A stretch of DNA of 64,000 bases from Nitrosomonas sp. Is35. Its GTDB lineage: Bacteria; Pseudomonadota; Gammaproteobacteria; Burkholderiales; Nitrosomonadaceae. Location: contig NZ_JAWJZH010000001.1 of assembly GCF_033063295.1 (NCBI RefSeq), forward strand, positions 2,232,001-2,296,000, written 5' to 3'. How positions within the stretch are numbered: the stretch's first letter is position 1; every line of letters starts with the position of its first letter. The position numbers and the translations under genes are program-made. Shown in pieces: positions 29,301 to 40,611 of the stretch. The notes below the pieces were generated by a model. It did not search any database. It saw only the letters and a program-made list of their open reading frames with translations, and was not told the origin of the DNA.

Positions 29301-29717
29301 TTATCCGCCAAATTGCCTAATAGTAAATACTGTTTTAATTGGTAATTTTGCTGCAGCTAGTCTAAACGCTTCTTTAGCTAGTTCTTCACTAACTCCATCC
29401 ATTTCATAAAGAACCTTCCCAGGCTGAATTTCAGCAACATAATACTCTGGACTTCCTTTACCATTTCCCATCCGTACTTCAGCTGGTTTATGTGAAATTG
29501 GTTTATCAGGAAAAATCCGTATCCAGATACGGCCACCCCTTTTGATATGTCTTGTCATAGCTCTTCGAGCAGCTTCTATTTGACGTGCTGTTAATCGGCC
29601 TCTATCAACTGCTTTTAGACCAAATTCACCAAAGCTAACTTTTGAGCCTCGTGTTGCGATGCCGGTATTTCTTCCTTTTTGCTGCTTTCTATATTTAGTA
29701 CGCGCTGGTTGAAGCAT
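29301..29717 (-). CDS. rplP: 50S ribosomal protein L16
   Basis: L16 organises the A-site region of the 50S subunit. The 138-aa protein starts [19 protein letters not shown] and contains [20 protein letters not shown] and [18 protein letters not shown], both family signatures. Confidence 0.97.
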   Translation of the reverse strand: MLQPARTKYRKQQKGRNTGIATRGSKVSFGEFGLKAVDRGRLTARQIEAARRAMTRHIKRGGRIWIRIFPDKPISHKPAEVRMGNGKGSPEYYVAEIQPGKVLYEMDGVSEELAKEAFRLAAAKLPIKTVFTIRQFGG

Positions 29718-29783
29718 TTCTTTCCCCAGAATTTATTTTTATCAGATATCAAAGAATCTAGTAATTGTAAATAAATGTTTAAA

Positions 29784-30539
29784 TCATTCAATGCTTTTAT
29801 CTATTTTAGAATCGGATTCTTTAATAAACGATGGAGAGGATTTTTTACTAATTTTCTTTTTCTCACTATCAGAAACAGTACCTAAGACATTTAAGCTATT
29901 TGCGTCACTTTTTCCAAGTATCTCGCCTTTAAAAACCCACACTTTAATGCCAATAATGCCATAAGTAGTTTTAGCTTCTGAAGTTGCATAGTCGAGATCT
30001 GCTCTTAAAGTATGAAGAGGAACTCGGCCTTCTCTATACCATTCCGTTCGGGCAATTTCTATCCCGTTCAATCTACCCGAACTCATTATTTTTATACCTT
30101 GAGCTCCCAATCTCATAGCATTCTGCATTGCCCGTTTCATTGCTCTACGAAACATAATTCTTTTTTCTAATTGTTGAGCGATATTATCGGCAATTAGTTG
30201 CGCATCCAGTTCTGGTTTTCTTATTTCTTCGATATTAACATGGACGGGAACCCCCATTCTTTTTTGGAGCTCAGTGCGCAATACCTCTATATCTTCTCCC
30301 TTTTTGCCAATGACCACACCTGGACGAGAACTGTAAATAGTAATCCTTGCATTTTTTGATGGTCTTTCTATCAAAACTCTACCAACCGAGGCATTTTTAA
30401 GCTTTTCATTAAGAAAAGTCCGTACTTTTATATCCTCATTCAGCATAGTTGCAAAGTTATTGCTATTTGCATACCACTTTGACAACCAATTTCTTTGAAC
30501 TGAAAGACGAAACCCGATTGGATGTATTTTTTGACCCAT
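29784..30539 (-). CDS. rpsC: 30S ribosomal protein S3
   Basis: S3 lines the mRNA entry channel and has helicase activity. The KH domain carries [15 protein letters not shown] near residues 75-89, and the C-domain carries [20 protein letters not shown] near 158-177. At 251 residues it is longer than most S3 proteins because of a lysine- and serine-rich tail after about residue 208. Confidence 0.97.
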   Translation of the reverse strand: MGQKIHPIGFRLSVQRNWLSKWYANSNNFATMLNEDIKVRTFLNEKLKNASVGRVLIERPSKNARITIYSSRPGVVIGKKGEDIEVLRTELQKRMGVPVHVNIEEIRKPELDAQLIADNIAQQLEKRIMFRRAMKRAMQNAMRLGAQGIKIMSSGRLNGIEIARTEWYREGRVPLHTLRADLDYATSEAKTTYGIIGIKVWVFKGEILGKSDANSLNVLGTVSDSEKKKISKKSSPSFIKESDSKIDKSIE

Positions 30540-30559
30540 ATCAATTAGTGCCTTTGATT

Positions 30560-30907
30560 TTATTTAATTTGACTACCATTATCGCTTACTGTTAACGAGA
30601 TATGACATGTAGGCTTAACAATTCTGTTGCCACGACCTTTAGCACGTGCACTTGTTCGTTTCATCAGTACTCCTCTATCAATATATATAGATGAGACTTT
30701 CAATTCATCAATGTCAGCGCCATCATTATGTTCTGCATTTGCAATGGCTGATTCCAAGATTTTTCGAATTATTTCTGCGCCTTTTTTAGGGCTGAAAGTC
30801 AAAATATTCAGTGCTTTATCAACTGTCAGACCTCTTATTTGATCTGCCACAAGACGTCCTTTTTGTGCTGATAACCTAACCCCGCGCAATTTAGCAGTAG
30901 TTTCCAT
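30560..30907 (-). CDS. rplV: 50S ribosomal protein L22
   Basis: L22 extends a hairpin into the exit tunnel, where macrolide resistance changes are known. The 115-aa protein starts [20 protein letters not shown] and contains the tunnel hairpin [18 protein letters not shown] near residues 84-101. Confidence 0.96.
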   Translation of the reverse strand: METTAKLRGVRLSAQKGRLVADQIRGLTVDKALNILTFSPKKGAEIIRKILESAIANAEHNDGADIDELKVSSIYIDRGVLMKRTSARAKGRGNRIVKPTCHISLTVSDNGSQIK

Positions 30908-30915
30908 ATTAATTC

Positions 30916-31197
30916 CTATCGCTTAGTAACTGCTTTTTTATCGCCAGCATGGCCTTTAAAAGTACGTGTAAGTGAAAATTCACCAAATTTATGACCAATC
31001 ATATTTTCTGTCACAAAAACAGGAATATGTTGCTTACCATTGTGTACGGCCACTGTTATCCCTATAAAATCGGGCAATATGGTGGACCGTCTTGACCATG
31101 TTTTAACAGGTCTCTTATCATTTGTTTCACGCGCTTTCACTATCTTTTCCATTAGATGCGTATCTACAAATGGTCCCTTTTTAACTGATCGTGCCAT
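30916..31197 (-). CDS. rpsS: 30S ribosomal protein S19
   Basis: S19 forms a complex with S13 in the 30S head. The 93-aa protein starts [19 protein letters not shown] and contains the signature [20 protein letters not shown] near residues 67-86. Confidence 0.97.
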   Translation of the reverse strand: MARSVKKGPFVDTHLMEKIVKARETNDKRPVKTWSRRSTILPDFIGITVAVHNGKQHIPVFVTENMIGHKFGEFSLTRTFKGHAGDKKAVTKR

Positions 31198-31205
31198 TTA
31201 ATCTA

Positions 31206-32039
31206 TTATCCTTTTTTTGAATAACGATGACGAACTATCATCACTTCTGTTCTTTTATTTTTTCGAGTTCTATAACCCTTAGCTGGTGTTCCCCATGGAC
31301 TGACTGGATGCCTTCCTGCGGATGTCCTTCCTTCTCCACCACCATGTGGGTGATCTATAGGATTCATTGCCACACCTCGTACAGTTGGTCTAATTCCACG
31401 CCACCGAACTGCACCTGCTTTACCAATAGATCTTAAGTTGTGTTCAGCATTACCTACTTCACCGATTGTGGCACGACAATCAATATGCACTTTCCGCATC
31501 TCTCCTGAGCGAAGTTTCAGTTGTGCATAATTTCCTTCTCGTGCTTGTAATTGTATCGAAGCACCAGCCGATCGTGCTAATTGGGCGCCTTTTCCTGGCA
31601 ATAATTCAACACAATGAATTATCGTCCCCATCGGTATATTGCGTAAAGGTAGCGCATCTCCAGGTTTTATTTGAGCATTTTTACCACTAGAAATTTTTGT
31701 GCCTACTGCTAATCCTTTTGGAGCAATAATGTACCTTCTTTCCCCATCCTGATAGCAAATTAAAGCAATATTTGCTGTCCTATTAGGGTCATACTCAATA
31801 CGTTCGACGATACCAGTTATATCATCTTTATCACGTTTAAAATCTATCAATCTATAGTGTTGTTTATGTCCGCCCCCACGATGCCTTGTAGTGATGCGAC
31901 CATAATGATTACGTCCCGCAGTTTTAGTTTGTTTTTCTATTAAATTTTTATAAGGTTCGCCATTGTACAGATCATTATTTGCTATTTTAACTACTGATCT
32001 TCTTCCAGGTGAAGTCGGTTTTAATTTAACAAGGGCCAT
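31206..32039 (-). CDS. rplB: 50S ribosomal protein L2
   Basis: L2 is a large core protein needed for peptidyl transfer and subunit association. The 277-aa protein shows [19 protein letters not shown] near residue 43 and [19 protein letters not shown] near 220, where the conserved histidine lies. Its ATG overlaps the rplW stop by one base. Confidence 0.98.
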   Translation of the reverse strand: MALVKLKPTSPGRRSVVKIANNDLYNGEPYKNLIEKQTKTAGRNHYGRITTRHRGGGHKQHYRLIDFKRDKDDITGIVERIEYDPNRTANIALICYQDGERRYIIAPKGLAVGTKISSGKNAQIKPGDALPLRNIPMGTIIHCVELLPGKGAQLARSAGASIQLQAREGNYAQLKLRSGEMRKVHIDCRATIGEVGNAEHNLRSIGKAGAVRWRGIRPTVRGVAMNPIDHPHGGGEGRTSAGRHPVSPWGTPAKGYRTRKNKRTEVMIVRHRYSKKG

Positions 32040-32374
32040 TATTTAACCTCTGCATTTGAAAAATTTGCAAAACTCAATTCCTGCCCTGCCTTAATGCTTA
32101 CGATGGCTTTTTTCCAATCACTTCTGCGTCCCATAAAACGTCCAAATCTTTTGCTTTTTCCTTTCACATTTATCGTTTGAACATTCTTCACTTCTATCTT
32201 TTGTTCTTTCCATAATAACTCTATGGCATGTTTTATTTCTTTTTTAGTTGCATCTGTTGCTACACGAAATACCGTTTGATTATTTTTCTCTCCGATAAAT
32301 GTAGCTTTCTCTGAGATATGCGGCGCTAATATGACTTTTAATAAACGTTCTTGATTAATATTTGAATTTTTCAT
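32039..32374 (-). CDS. rplW: 50S ribosomal protein L23
   Basis: L23 is the docking site for trigger factor and SRP at the tunnel exit. The 111-aa protein contains [16 protein letters not shown] and the RNA-binding loop [21 protein letters not shown] written here in part ([17 protein letters not shown]). It overlaps rplD by four bases (ATGA). Confidence 0.96.
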   Translation of the reverse strand: MKNSNINQERLLKVILAPHISEKATFIGEKNNQTVFRVATDATKKEIKHAIELLWKEQKIEVKNVQTINVKGKSKRFGRFMGRRSDWKKAIVSIKAGQELSFANFSNAEVK

Positions 32375-32991
32375 GACAGAAGTTCCTCAAGATTCTTCAA
32401 TCCTTCTGTTGTAAGTAAAATCTTTTCAAATTTCAAAAGACTTACCGGATCTACATTCTTCACTTCAACTACAGAAACATGTGGAATATTGCGCGATGAG
32501 AGATACAAATTTTCATCCACATTATTCGTAATCAACATAACCTCACTGAGCCCTAATGCAATTAGTTTTTCTTTAAAAGCTTTAGTTTTATGCGTATCGA
32601 CATTAAAGTTATCTATAATCATTAATCGCTCATCACGTACTAACTGAGACAAAATGATACTTATACCGGTACGATACATTTTTTTATTGAGTTTTTTTCT
32701 AAAATTCTCATCAGGACTATTTGGAAAAATTTTTCCGCCTCCGCGCCATATTGGACTTGATGCCATACCGGCACGAGCGCGCCCTGTTCCTTTTTGCCGC
32801 CATGGCTTACGAGTTGACTTGGCAACATCTGCACGCCCTTTCTGAGCTCGCGTAGCTCCTCGCGCATTTGATAGATAAGAAGTTATAACTTGATGAATAA
32901 GTGCCTCATTGTAATCTTTATTAAAAAGTTCATCAGAAACAGTGATATTTTCTGTTGCCTGATTCTTTTCACCGATAAGCTTCAACTCCAT
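32371..32991 (-). CDS. rplD: 50S ribosomal protein L4
   Basis: L4 reaches into the exit tunnel and in Escherichia coli represses the S10 operon. The 206-aa protein shows the tunnel loop with [20 protein letters not shown] near residues 62-81 and [14 protein letters not shown] just after. It is in normal order between rplC and rplW. Confidence 0.97.
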   Translation of the reverse strand: MELKLIGEKNQATENITVSDELFNKDYNEALIHQVITSYLSNARGATRAQKGRADVAKSTRKPWRQKGTGRARAGMASSPIWRGGGKIFPNSPDENFRKKLNKKMYRTGISIILSQLVRDERLMIIDNFNVDTHKTKAFKEKLIALGLSEVMLITNNVDENLYLSSRNIPHVSVVEVKNVDPVSLLKFEKILLTTEGLKNLEELLS

Positions 32992-33031
32992 TACCTGTTC
33001 ATCCTATTGTTATTTCGTTTTATTAATCAAT

Positions 33032-33679
33032 CTATTTTCTTACTTTAATGCTCGAACGCACTATGACATTGCCGCCTTTAGATCCTGGTATTGCGCCTTT
33101 TAAAAGCAATAAACTCCTTGCTTCATCAATTCTTAATATCTCTATATTTTGAATAGTTCTTCTTACATTACCCATGTGGCCTGACATTCTTTTACCGGGA
33201 AAAACTCGACCGGGATCTTGCGCCATCCCAATTGATCCTGGTTTATTATGCGCTTTTGAATTACCGTGACTAGCTCGATTTGAAGAAAAGTGATGCAACT
33301 TTATCGTTCCTGCATAGCCTTTGCCAATAGTTGTTCCAGACACATCCACTCTTTGGCCAACTTTGAATATACCACATGTAACTGTAGCGCCATTTTGTAG
33401 CTCATTGATATCTTCATCTGAAGTTACTCTAAACTCTTTTATAGTGCTTCCTGCTTCTACACCTGCTTTTGAGAAGTGCCCTGCAATTGATTTATTGACT
33501 CTATTAGGTCTTTTTTTTCCAAATGTTAATTGCACCGCAGAATAACCATTTGTATCAGACCTTTTTAACTGAGTTATGCGATTATTGGAAACATCAATGA
33601 CAGTTACTGGCAAGCTATCACCATTCTCAGTAAAAATCCGAGTCATTCCAATTTTACGACCAATCAACCCTATTGCCAT
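33032..33679 (-). CDS. rplC: 50S ribosomal protein L3
   Basis: L3 starts 50S assembly and reaches the peptidyl transferase centre. The 215-aa protein starts [20 protein letters not shown] and has [20 protein letters not shown] and [20 protein letters not shown] near 125-170. The glutamine in MAQDPGR is the residue methylated by PrmB in other bacteria. Confidence 0.97.
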   Translation of the reverse strand: MAIGLIGRKIGMTRIFTENGDSLPVTVIDVSNNRITQLKRSDTNGYSAVQLTFGKKRPNRVNKSIAGHFSKAGVEAGSTIKEFRVTSDEDINELQNGATVTCGIFKVGQRVDVSGTTIGKGYAGTIKLHHFSSNRASHGNSKAHNKPGSIGMAQDPGRVFPGKRMSGHMGNVRRTIQNIEILRIDEARSLLLLKGAIPGSKGGNVIVRSSIKVRK

Positions 33680-33748
33680 TTTCCGCCTCGATCTAAGAGC
33701 ACATGTCTTTATTAAGAAGAACTAAATACTCTAACTATTTAAAAAAAC

Positions 33749-34057
33749 TTATAATTTGATTTCCACATCCACACCAGCAGGCAAATCCAATTTCATTAAA
33801 GCATCGACTGTTTTGTCTGTTGGATCAATGATATCCATTAATCTTAAGTGCGTTCTAATCTCGAACTGATCACGAGATGTTTTATTTACATGAGGCGATC
33901 TCAACACATCAAAACGTTCGATTCTAGTCGGCAATGGAACGGGGCCCTTAACAACAGCTCCAGTTCTTTTTGCTGTTTCTACAATTTCCAGTGCCGATTT
34001 ATCTATCAACCGATAATCGAATGCTTTTAGACGAATTCTAATTTTTTGGTTTTGCAT
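33749..34057 (-). CDS. rpsJ: 30S ribosomal protein S10
   Basis: S10 is part of the 30S head and also works with NusB in antitermination. The 102-aa protein shows the signature [20 protein letters not shown] near residues 35-54 and [15 protein letters not shown] just after. It starts 76 bases after tuf; no terminator or clear promoter was seen in that gap, so read-through from the str operon is likely. Confidence 0.97.
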   Translation of the reverse strand: MQNQKIRIRLKAFDYRLIDKSALEIVETAKRTGAVVKGPVPLPTRIERFDVLRSPHVNKTSRDQFEIRTHLRLMDIIDPTDKTVDALMKLDLPAGVDVEIKL

Positions 34058-34133
34058 ATATATTTTAATCTCGAGTTTATAGATTCAATTTTACAACTGG
34101 ATTGACTCTAACTCTATTTCGCCTTATAAAATA

Positions 34134-35324
34134 TCATTCAATAATTTTTGCGACGACGCCTGCACCAACCGTACGTCCACCTTCCCGTATCGCAAATCGC
34201 AGCCCATCTTCCATCGCAATCGGCGCTATCAGATTGACCGTTACCGATACGTTATCCCCGGGCATCACCATTTCCGTACCCGCCGGTAATTCAATCGCCC
34301 CCGTAACATCCGTCGTTCTGAAATAAAACTGTGGGCGATAACCAGGAAAAAATGGGGTATGTCTTCCACCTTCTTCCTTGCTCAATACATATATTTCCGC
34401 TGTGAATTTGGTATGTGGCGATATGCTACCCGGTTTTGCCAGCACTTGTCCGCGTTCTACTTCTTCACGTTTCGTGCCACGTAGCAGTATTCCCACATTA
34501 TCACCGGCTTGACCTTGATCCAATAGTTTACGGAACATTTCAACGCCCGTGCATACTGTCTTCAGCGTGGGTTTAAGGCCTACGATCTCTATCTCTTCGC
34601 CTACTTTGATGATGCCTCTTTCAACCCGTCCCGTTACAACCGTTCCACGGCCCGAAATCGAGAAAACATCTTCTACCGGCATGATAAATGCGCCGTCGAT
34701 TGCGCGTTCCGGTTGTGGTATGTAGCTATCCAGCGCTTCCGCCAATTTTAATATGGAAGGCTCTCCGATATCGCTTTGATCGCCTTCCAGCGCTTTCAGC
34801 GCCGAGCCTACAATAATCGGAGTGTCATCACCCGGAAAGTCATATTTGGATAATAGTTCGCGTATTTCCATTTCCACCAGCTCTATGAGCTCGGCGTCAT
34901 CCACCATATCTGCTTTATTCATATACACAATGATGTAAGGAACGCCTACTTGGCGCGCCAGCAGGATATGTTCTCGTGTTTGCGGCATTGGACCATCGGC
35001 AGCAGACACCACCAATATGGCTCCATCCATTTGTGCCGCACCCGTGATCATGTTTTTCACATAATCCGCGTGCCCAGGACAGTCCACATGCGCATAATGA
35101 CGATTCGACGTTTCGTATTCCACGTGTGCCGTATTAATGGTAATCCCACGCGCACGCTCTTCCGGTGCTGAGTCAATCTGATCGTAGCTCTTCGCTTCTC
35201 CGCCAAATTTCTTCGTCAATATCGTCGTAATCGCCGCCGTCAGCGTCGTCTTACCATGATCCACGTGCCCTATCGTACCAACATTTACGTGTGGCTTCGA
35301 CCGCTCAAATTTACTCTTTGCCAT
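34134..35324 (-). CDS. tuf: Elongation factor Tu
   Basis: EF-Tu carries aminoacyl-tRNA to the ribosome. The 396-aa protein has G1 GHVDHGKTT near residues 18-26, the switch [13 protein letters not shown] near 58-70, G3 DCPGHADY near 80-87, G4 NKAD near 135-138, and domains 2 and 3 to the end. Its base composition differs from the genes downstream: I counted 32 G or C in the 60 bases from 34201, against about 11-12 in sample lines from rplO and the birA frame. A second tuf copy elsewhere, as is common in proteobacteria, would explain this. Confidence 0.98.
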   Translation of the reverse strand: MAKSKFERSKPHVNVGTIGHVDHGKTTLTAAITTILTKKFGGEAKSYDQIDSAPEERARGITINTAHVEYETSNRHYAHVDCPGHADYVKNMITGAAQMDGAILVVSAADGPMPQTREHILLARQVGVPYIIVYMNKADMVDDAELIELVEMEIRELLSKYDFPGDDTPIIVGSALKALEGDQSDIGEPSILKLAEALDSYIPQPERAIDGAFIMPVEDVFSISGRGTVVTGRVERGIIKVGEEIEIVGLKPTLKTVCTGVEMFRKLLDQGQAGDNVGILLRGTKREEVERGQVLAKPGSISPHTKFTAEIYVLSKEEGGRHTPFFPGYRPQFYFRTTDVTGAIELPAGTEMVMPGDNVSVTVNLIAPIAMEDGLRFAIREGGRTVGAGVVAKIIE

Positions 35325-35355
35325 GTTTTATCCCTCTACACTCTATCCAATTCGA

Positions 35356-37446
35356 TTATTTTTTATTGATTATCGCATCAGCCACATTTTTCGGTGCTTC
35401 TGAATAATGTTTAAATTCCATTGAGTAAGTTGCCCTACCCTGCGTGGCCGATCTTAATGCTGTCGAATAACCAAACATTTCTGCTAGCGGCACCTCGGCT
35501 CGAATTACTTTAAACCCAGGCACGTCTTCCATCCCTTGTATCATGCCACGTCTAGACGACAAATCTCCAACTACGTTCCCCATGAAATCTTCTGGTGATT
35601 CCACTTCAACCGCCATCATTGGCTCTAACAGCACCGGATTGGCTTTACGCATGCCATCTTTAAATGCTATTGATGCAGCCATCTTGAACGCATTTTCGTT
35701 TGAATCAACATCGTGATATGAACCGTCAAAAAGTGTAACCTTAACATCTACCACGGGATATCCTGCCAATACTCCACTTGGTAACGTTTCCAGCAAACCT
35801 TTCTCGACCGCTGGTATATATTCGCGCGGCACGGAACCGCCTTTTATCTCATCAACAAACTCAAAACCTTTACCCGTCTCATTAGGTTCCATTTTCAACC
35901 ATACATGACCATACTGACCACGTCCGCCTGATTGTTTAACAAATTTTCCTTCAATCTCAACATACTTTCTTATTGCTTCACGATATGCAACTTGAGGAGC
36001 ACCAACATTAGCCTCCACGCCAAATTCCCGTTTCATTCGGTCAACAATAATTTCCAGATGCAACTCACCCATTCCAGAAATGATGGTTTGACCCGATTCT
36101 TCATCGGTGCGCACTCTGAAGGAAGGATCTTCTTGTGCTAATCTGTTGAGCGCTATGCCCATTTTTTCTTGATCAATTTTTGTTTTTGGCTCAACAGCAA
36201 CATGAATAACCGGTTCTGGAAAATCCATTCTTTCCAATGTAATTACCTTTTGCGGATCACAAAGTGTATCTCCCGTTACAACGTCTTTTAAACCAACAGC
36301 TGCCGCTATATCGCCCGCTCTTACTTCTTTTATCTCTTCACGCTGATTCGCATGCATTTGCAATATCCTGCCTATTCTTTCTTTTTTACCCTTGACCGGG
36401 TTATAGACAGTATCGCCAGAAACAACAACACCGGAATAAACTCTAAAGAAAATGAGCTGCCCAACATACGGATCGGTGGCAATCTTAAAAGCAAGCGCTG
36501 AGAATGGTTCATCGTCATCAGCCTTACGTTTATCAGCCTCACCTCTCTCGTTCTCGCCTTGTATCGCCAATACATCGGTAGGCGACGGCATGTAATCTAT
36601 GACTGCATCCAGCATTGCTTGCACGCCTTTATTCTTAAAAGCGGTTCCGCACATCATGGGAACTATTTCATTATTGATAGTCCGTGCACGCAGACCAATT
36701 TTTATATCCGAGATTTCCAAGTCTCCACTCTCAAGATATTTATTCATTAAATCTTCGTTTGCCTCGGCCGCTGATTCCAGCATTTTTTCACGCCAAGCTT
36801 GCGCATCCTCCTTTAAATTTTCCGGTATATCGCGCTCTTCAAACTTCATCCCGCGACTTTCATCATCCCAGTAAATTGCCTTCATTTTTACTAAGTCAAC
36901 AATACCTTCAAATTTATCCTCAGCCCCTATGGGTAACTGTATAGGCACTGGCATGGCTTTTAATCGTGCCTTAATCTGCTCATACACACGCATGAAATTT
37001 GCGCCAGAACGATCCATTTTGTTCACAAAGGCAAGACGCGGAACCTTATATTTATTTGCCTGCCTCCAAACCGTCTCTGTTTGCGGCTGCACTCCACCCA
37101 CTGCACAAAATACTGTACACGCACCATCCAGCACACGCAATGACCGCTCCACCTCAATCGTAAAATCCACGTGACCAGGTGTATCTATTATATTAACTCG
37201 ATGCTCAGGATAGTTCCCTGCCATTCCTTTCCAGAAACAGGTTGTAGCTGCCGATGTAATCGTAATACCTCTTTCCTGCTCTTGCTCCATCCAATCCATC
37301 GTGGCCGCACCATCATGTACTTCACCAAGCTTATGCGATACACCAGTGTAAAAAAGGACGCGCTCGGTCGTCGTTGTCTTACCAGCGTCGATATGAGCCA
37401 TAATGCCAATGTTTCTATAACGCTCTATTGGAGTTTTTCTTGCCAC
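35356..37446 (-). CDS. fusA: Elongation factor G
   Basis: EF-G drives translocation on the ribosome. The 696-aa protein has G1 [10 protein letters not shown] near residues 17-26, switch [12 protein letters not shown] near 59-70, G3 DTPGHVDF near 87-94 and G4 NKMD near 141-144. It ends with the domain IV/V region, which includes the [16 protein letters not shown] and [16 protein letters not shown] segments. The start codon is GTG at 37446, with AAGG upstream; the conserved [16 protein letters not shown]-terminus supports it. Confidence 0.97.
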   Translation of the reverse strand: MARKTPIERYRNIGIMAHIDAGKTTTTERVLFYTGVSHKLGEVHDGAATMDWMEQEQERGITITSAATTCFWKGMAGNYPEHRVNIIDTPGHVDFTIEVERSLRVLDGACTVFCAVGGVQPQTETVWRQANKYKVPRLAFVNKMDRSGANFMRVYEQIKARLKAMPVPIQLPIGAEDKFEGIVDLVKMKAIYWDDESRGMKFEERDIPENLKEDAQAWREKMLESAAEANEDLMNKYLESGDLEISDIKIGLRARTINNEIVPMMCGTAFKNKGVQAMLDAVIDYMPSPTDVLAIQGENERGEADKRKADDDEPFSALAFKIATDPYVGQLIFFRVYSGVVVSGDTVYNPVKGKKERIGRILQMHANQREEIKEVRAGDIAAAVGLKDVVTGDTLCDPQKVITLERMDFPEPVIHVAVEPKTKIDQEKMGIALNRLAQEDPSFRVRTDEESGQTIISGMGELHLEIIVDRMKREFGVEANVGAPQVAYREAIRKYVEIEGKFVKQSGGRGQYGHVWLKMEPNETGKGFEFVDEIKGGSVPREYIPAVEKGLLETLPSGVLAGYPVVDVKVTLFDGSYHDVDSNENAFKMAASIAFKDGMRKANPVLLEPMMAVEVESPEDFMGNVVGDLSSRRGMIQGMEDVPGFKVIRAEVPLAEMFGYSTALRSATQGRATYSMEFKHYSEAPKNVADAIINKK

Positions 37447-37507
37447 GGTTTAATGCCTTACGATTAATTCAACTTACGGTTATGTTTGATGCCAGAGATT
37501 TAATTTA

Positions 37508-37978
37508 TCAAAATCTAAAATGTGAGAATGCTTTATTGGATTCCGCCATTCTGTGCACTTCTTCTCGTTTTTTCACAGCACCACCGCGCCCTTCTGCAGC
37601 TTCAGTCAATTCACCTGCCAGCCTGGCATCCATCGACTTTTCACTTCTCTTTCTAGCCGCATCGCGTAGCCAACGCATAGCCAACGCATTCCGGCGCACC
37701 GAACGTACTTCAACCGGCACTTGGTAATTAGCTCCACCTACTCGGCGGCTCTTAACTTCCACTATTGGACGAACGTTAGTCAACGCCTGGGTAAAAACTT
37801 CCAGCGGATCATTTCCGGTTTTTTTGCCTATATGCTCTAGAGCGCCATAGATAATTCTTTCTGCAACAGATTTTTTACCACGCGTCATGAGAACATTAAC
37901 AAATTTTGCCAATTCAACATTGTGGTATTTTGGATCAGGCAATATTTCACGCTTTGGAACTTCTCTACGTCTTGGCAT
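37508..37978 (-). CDS. rpsG: 30S ribosomal protein S7
   Basis: S7 organises the 3' major domain of 16S rRNA and is the str operon repressor in Escherichia coli. The 156-aa protein starts [20 protein letters not shown] and has [18 protein letters not shown] near 75-92. It lies between rpsL and fusA. Confidence 0.97.
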   Translation of the reverse strand: MPRRREVPKREILPDPKYHNVELAKFVNVLMTRGKKSVAERIIYGALEHIGKKTGNDPLEVFTQALTNVRPIVEVKSRRVGGANYQVPVEVRSVRRNALAMRWLRDAARKRSEKSMDARLAGELTEAAEGRGGAVKKREEVHRMAESNKAFSHFRF

Positions 37979-38043
37979 TATTCAACCCCTACATTACGCA
38001 ATTTTATTTTTTCTAGCACTTTGGATTGACACCTAAATTAATT

Positions 38044-38421
38044 TTAAGCAGTTTTAGGTTTCTTAGAACCGTATTTCGAACGACTCTGCTTACGATCTTT
38101 AACACCCGCAGTGTCAAGACTACCCCTGACCGTGTGATAACGCACACCTGGCAAATCCTTAACACGACCACCACGGATTAATACCACCGAGTGCTCCTGA
38201 AGATTATGCCCTTCACCACCAATATAACTAGTCACCTCAAATCCATTAGTCAACCTTACCCGGGCTACTTTCCGCAACGCTGAATTTGGCTTTTTGGGTG
38301 TTGTTGTATATACCCTTGTACATACGCCCCTTTTTTGCGGGCTATTCTCGAGCGCAGGGACAGTACTTTTAACTTGCTTGGCAGCACGTGGTTTTCTAAC
38401 TAACTGACTGATTGTCGGCAT
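38044..38421 (-). CDS. rpsL: 30S ribosomal protein S12
   Basis: S12 checks codon-anticodon fit at the decoding centre. The 125-aa protein contains [18 protein letters not shown] near residues 40-57 and the [18 protein letters not shown] loop near 84-101. The lysines in TPKKPNS and GRVKDLPG, where streptomycin resistance arises in other bacteria, are the sensitive form. It is the first gene of the str operon. Confidence 0.98.
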   Translation of the reverse strand: MPTISQLVRKPRAAKQVKSTVPALENSPQKRGVCTRVYTTTPKKPNSALRKVARVRLTNGFEVTSYIGGEGHNLQEHSVVLIRGGRVKDLPGVRYHTVRGSLDTAGVKDRKQSRSKYGSKKPKTA

Positions 38422-38724
38422 TTCTGTGTCCTAAAAAACTGGAATGGCTTTAAGCCGTTCTTCATCTGTTTGCTGATTTGCTTTAATTTCCCAACATCAA
38501 ACATATTGGTAATTATCAATACCGACCTCCAACCAATCCGAAGATGCGGCAAAAAAGAGAGCGGATTCTATTGGGTTTATTTATATATGTCAAGACGAAG
38601 ATAGCTCACTTGAACAATACACTTCCATCCATCATCACATATCCCTGCAACTTCCTTTCTGCTAAGAATCCTAACCTTGTTTCTTAAACTGCAAAATAAG
38701 TTTTCAAGTATCAACTAATCCCTG
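38422..38724. other. Gap between yajQ and rpsL holding the str promoter
   Basis: This 303-base stretch has no credible gene on either strand. It contains a near-consensus promoter for the str operon at 38565-38593 and a leader of about 135 bases before rpsL. I saw no terminator hairpin with a T-run for yajQ, whose 3' end is at 38725 on the other side. Confidence 0.6.
38565..38593 (-). promoter_or_regulatory. Near-consensus sigma-70 promoter of the str operon
   Basis: On the minus strand TTGACA (38588-38593) is followed by exactly 17 bases and TAGAAT (38565-38570). This is a full -35 match and a five-of-six -10 match at ideal spacing, about 145 bases ahead of rpsL. A strong promoter here fits the high expression of ribosomal proteins and elongation factors. 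Confidence 0.85.
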
Positions 38725-39210
38725 TTAATCCCTGAAATTTTGAAATTGTAATGGAAAATTATCAATCGATTTCTTTATCAGCTGAATTGCTTCTTGCAGC
38801 ACATCTTTTTTTGCACCGGTTACACGTACCACATCGCCTTGAATGCTGGCTTGAACTTTGAGCTTACCGTCTTTGATGTGCTTAATAATTTTTTTTGCCA
38901 GCTCAGTTTCAAGCCCTGTTTTAATTGTTACTGACTGCTTTACTTTGTTTCCGCTAATTTTTTCAACCTGGCCTTTCTCCAAGCATCGCACATCCACATT
39001 CCGCTTGGTTAGCCGGGTTCTGAGAATATCCAATATTTGTTCCAGTTTAAATTCGTCGTCTGCGAATACAGTCAGCTGATAATCCGCCTGCTCCACTCTG
39101 GCATCGGAACCTTTAAAATCAAACCGAGTAGTGACCTCTTTGTTCACCTGGTCGACTGCATTCCTGACTTCCTGCTTATCCACTTCTGAAACGATATCAA
39201 ATGATGGCAT
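38725..39210 (-). CDS. yajQ: YajQ-family nucleotide-binding protein
   Basis: The 161-aa protein starts [20 protein letters not shown] and ends [10 protein letters not shown], with [14 protein letters not shown] near residues 31-44. All are marks of the YajQ family. Members bind cyclic di-GMP or other nucleotides and act in regulation in some species; the role here is not known. It lies downstream of argG by 106 bases on the same strand. Confidence 0.93.
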   Translation of the reverse strand: MPSFDIVSEVDKQEVRNAVDQVNKEVTTRFDFKGSDARVEQADYQLTVFADDEFKLEQILDILRTRLTKRNVDVRCLEKGQVEKISGNKVKQSVTIKTGLETELAKKIIKHIKDGKLKVQASIQGDVVRVTGAKKDVLQEAIQLIKKSIDNFPLQFQNFRD

Positions 39211-39316
39211 TATTTCTCTCTGTGTCTGTGCATAAACAATTACGCTATACCCGCTTTCTATGCATTCACACTTCCAGGCAAACCGGTGATATTCCGGTCA
39301 TAAGGGTTTGAAAAAG

Positions 39317-40540
39317 TTATTTCTTATGTTTCTTTCCAGCGTTAGCCGCAATGCGCATTCTCAAAGCATTCAGTTTGATGAATCCTGCCGCATCCCCTTG
39401 GTTATATGCGCCCGCGTCGTCTTCAAATGTTGCGATGGTGGGGTCAAACAAGGAATCGGTTTGTGAGTCTCTGCCGACCACTATGACATTTCCTTTATAC
39501 AGCTTCAGCCTCACCCAGCCATTTACTTTTTCCTGGCTTGCATCGATCATGGTTTGCAGCATTTTGCGTTCCGGACTCCACCAGTAACCGTTGTAGATCA
39601 ACGACGCGTAGCGTGGCATTAAATCATCCTTCAGATGCGCCACTTCGCGGTCGAGTGTAATCGACTCCATAGCACGATGCGCTCGCAACAGAATGGTCCC
39701 GCCCGGCGTTTCATAACAGCCACGTGACTTCATGCCCACATAGCGATTCTCCACCAAATCCAACCGGCCTATGCCATGTTTCCCGCCTAATTGATTGAGC
39801 TTTTCCAATACACTCGCTGGCGATAATGCGACACCGTTAAGGGCTACCACATCACCGCGTTTAAATTCGATATCCAGATATTCCGGTTCATCCGGTGCTT
39901 TTTCCGGCGAAACACTCCAGCGCCACATGGATTCTTCCGGTTCCGCGGCAGGATCTTCCAGAATTCTACCTTCGTAAGAGATATGCAACAGATTGGCATC
40001 CATGCTGTAAGGCGATCCCGCCTTCTTCTTCATTTCGACCGGAATACCATGCTGCTCGGCATATTGCAATAACGTCTCACGAGAGGTCAAATCCCATTCA
40101 CGCCACGGTGCAATCACATGAATATCCGGTTGTAATGCATAATAACCCATCTCAAAACGCACCTGATCGTTACCCTTGCCGGTAGCACCATGCGATACCG
40201 CATCAGCACCGGTTTCTCTCGCGATTTCAATCTGTCTTTTTGCGATCAATGGACGCGCAATACTGGTCCCCAGCAAATATTCCCCTTCGTAAATCGTATT
40301 GGCGCGGAACATGGGAAATACAAAATCGCGGACAAACTCTTCACGCAAGTCATCGATATAAATTTCCTTTACACCCAGCTGCTTTGCCTTTGCACGCGCC
40401 GGTTCCACTTCCTCTCCCTGCCCAATGTCCGCTGTAAAAGTAACGACTTCACACTGATAGGTATCTTGCAGCCATTTCAAAATGACGGATGTATCCAATC
40501 CCCCGGAAAATGCCAAAACCACTTTATTAATCTTTTTCAT
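39317..40540 (-). CDS. argG: Argininosuccinate synthase
   Basis: ArgG joins citrulline and aspartate with ATP to argininosuccinate. The 407-aa protein has the N-type ATP pyrophosphatase loop [14 protein letters not shown] near residues 10-23, [13 protein letters not shown] near 118-130, and the [19 protein letters not shown]-terminal segment. It follows argF by 71 bases. Confidence 0.97.
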   Translation of the reverse strand: MKKINKVVLAFSGGLDTSVILKWLQDTYQCEVVTFTADIGQGEEVEPARAKAKQLGVKEIYIDDLREEFVRDFVFPMFRANTIYEGEYLLGTSIARPLIAKRQIEIARETGADAVSHGATGKGNDQVRFEMGYYALQPDIHVIAPWREWDLTSRETLLQYAEQHGIPVEMKKKAGSPYSMDANLLHISYEGRILEDPAAEPEESMWRWSVSPEKAPDEPEYLDIEFKRGDVVALNGVALSPASVLEKLNQLGGKHGIGRLDLVENRYVGMKSRGCYETPGGTILLRAHRAMESITLDREVAHLKDDLMPRYASLIYNGYWWSPERKMLQTMIDASQEKVNGWVRLKLYKGNVIVVGRDSQTDSLFDPTIATFEDDAGAYNQGDAAGFIKLNALRMRIAANAGKKHKK

Positions 40541-40611
40541 TATTCTCAGTACGTTCGTTTATCTAGCGCTGTAATCCGTTAATGCGCAATCCATGAATAC
40601 CAATCGCAAAT

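Noticed and set aside
17621..34057. Horizontal transfer of the AT-rich ribosomal block
   Set aside because: Gene order and content are the ancestral proteobacterial arrangement and neighbours are in place; composition alone is weak evidence.
39277..39302. ACCGG/CCGGT hairpin downstream of argG as a terminator
   Set aside because: The stem is only five pairs and no T-run follows on the minus strand, so yajQ may be read through from argG.
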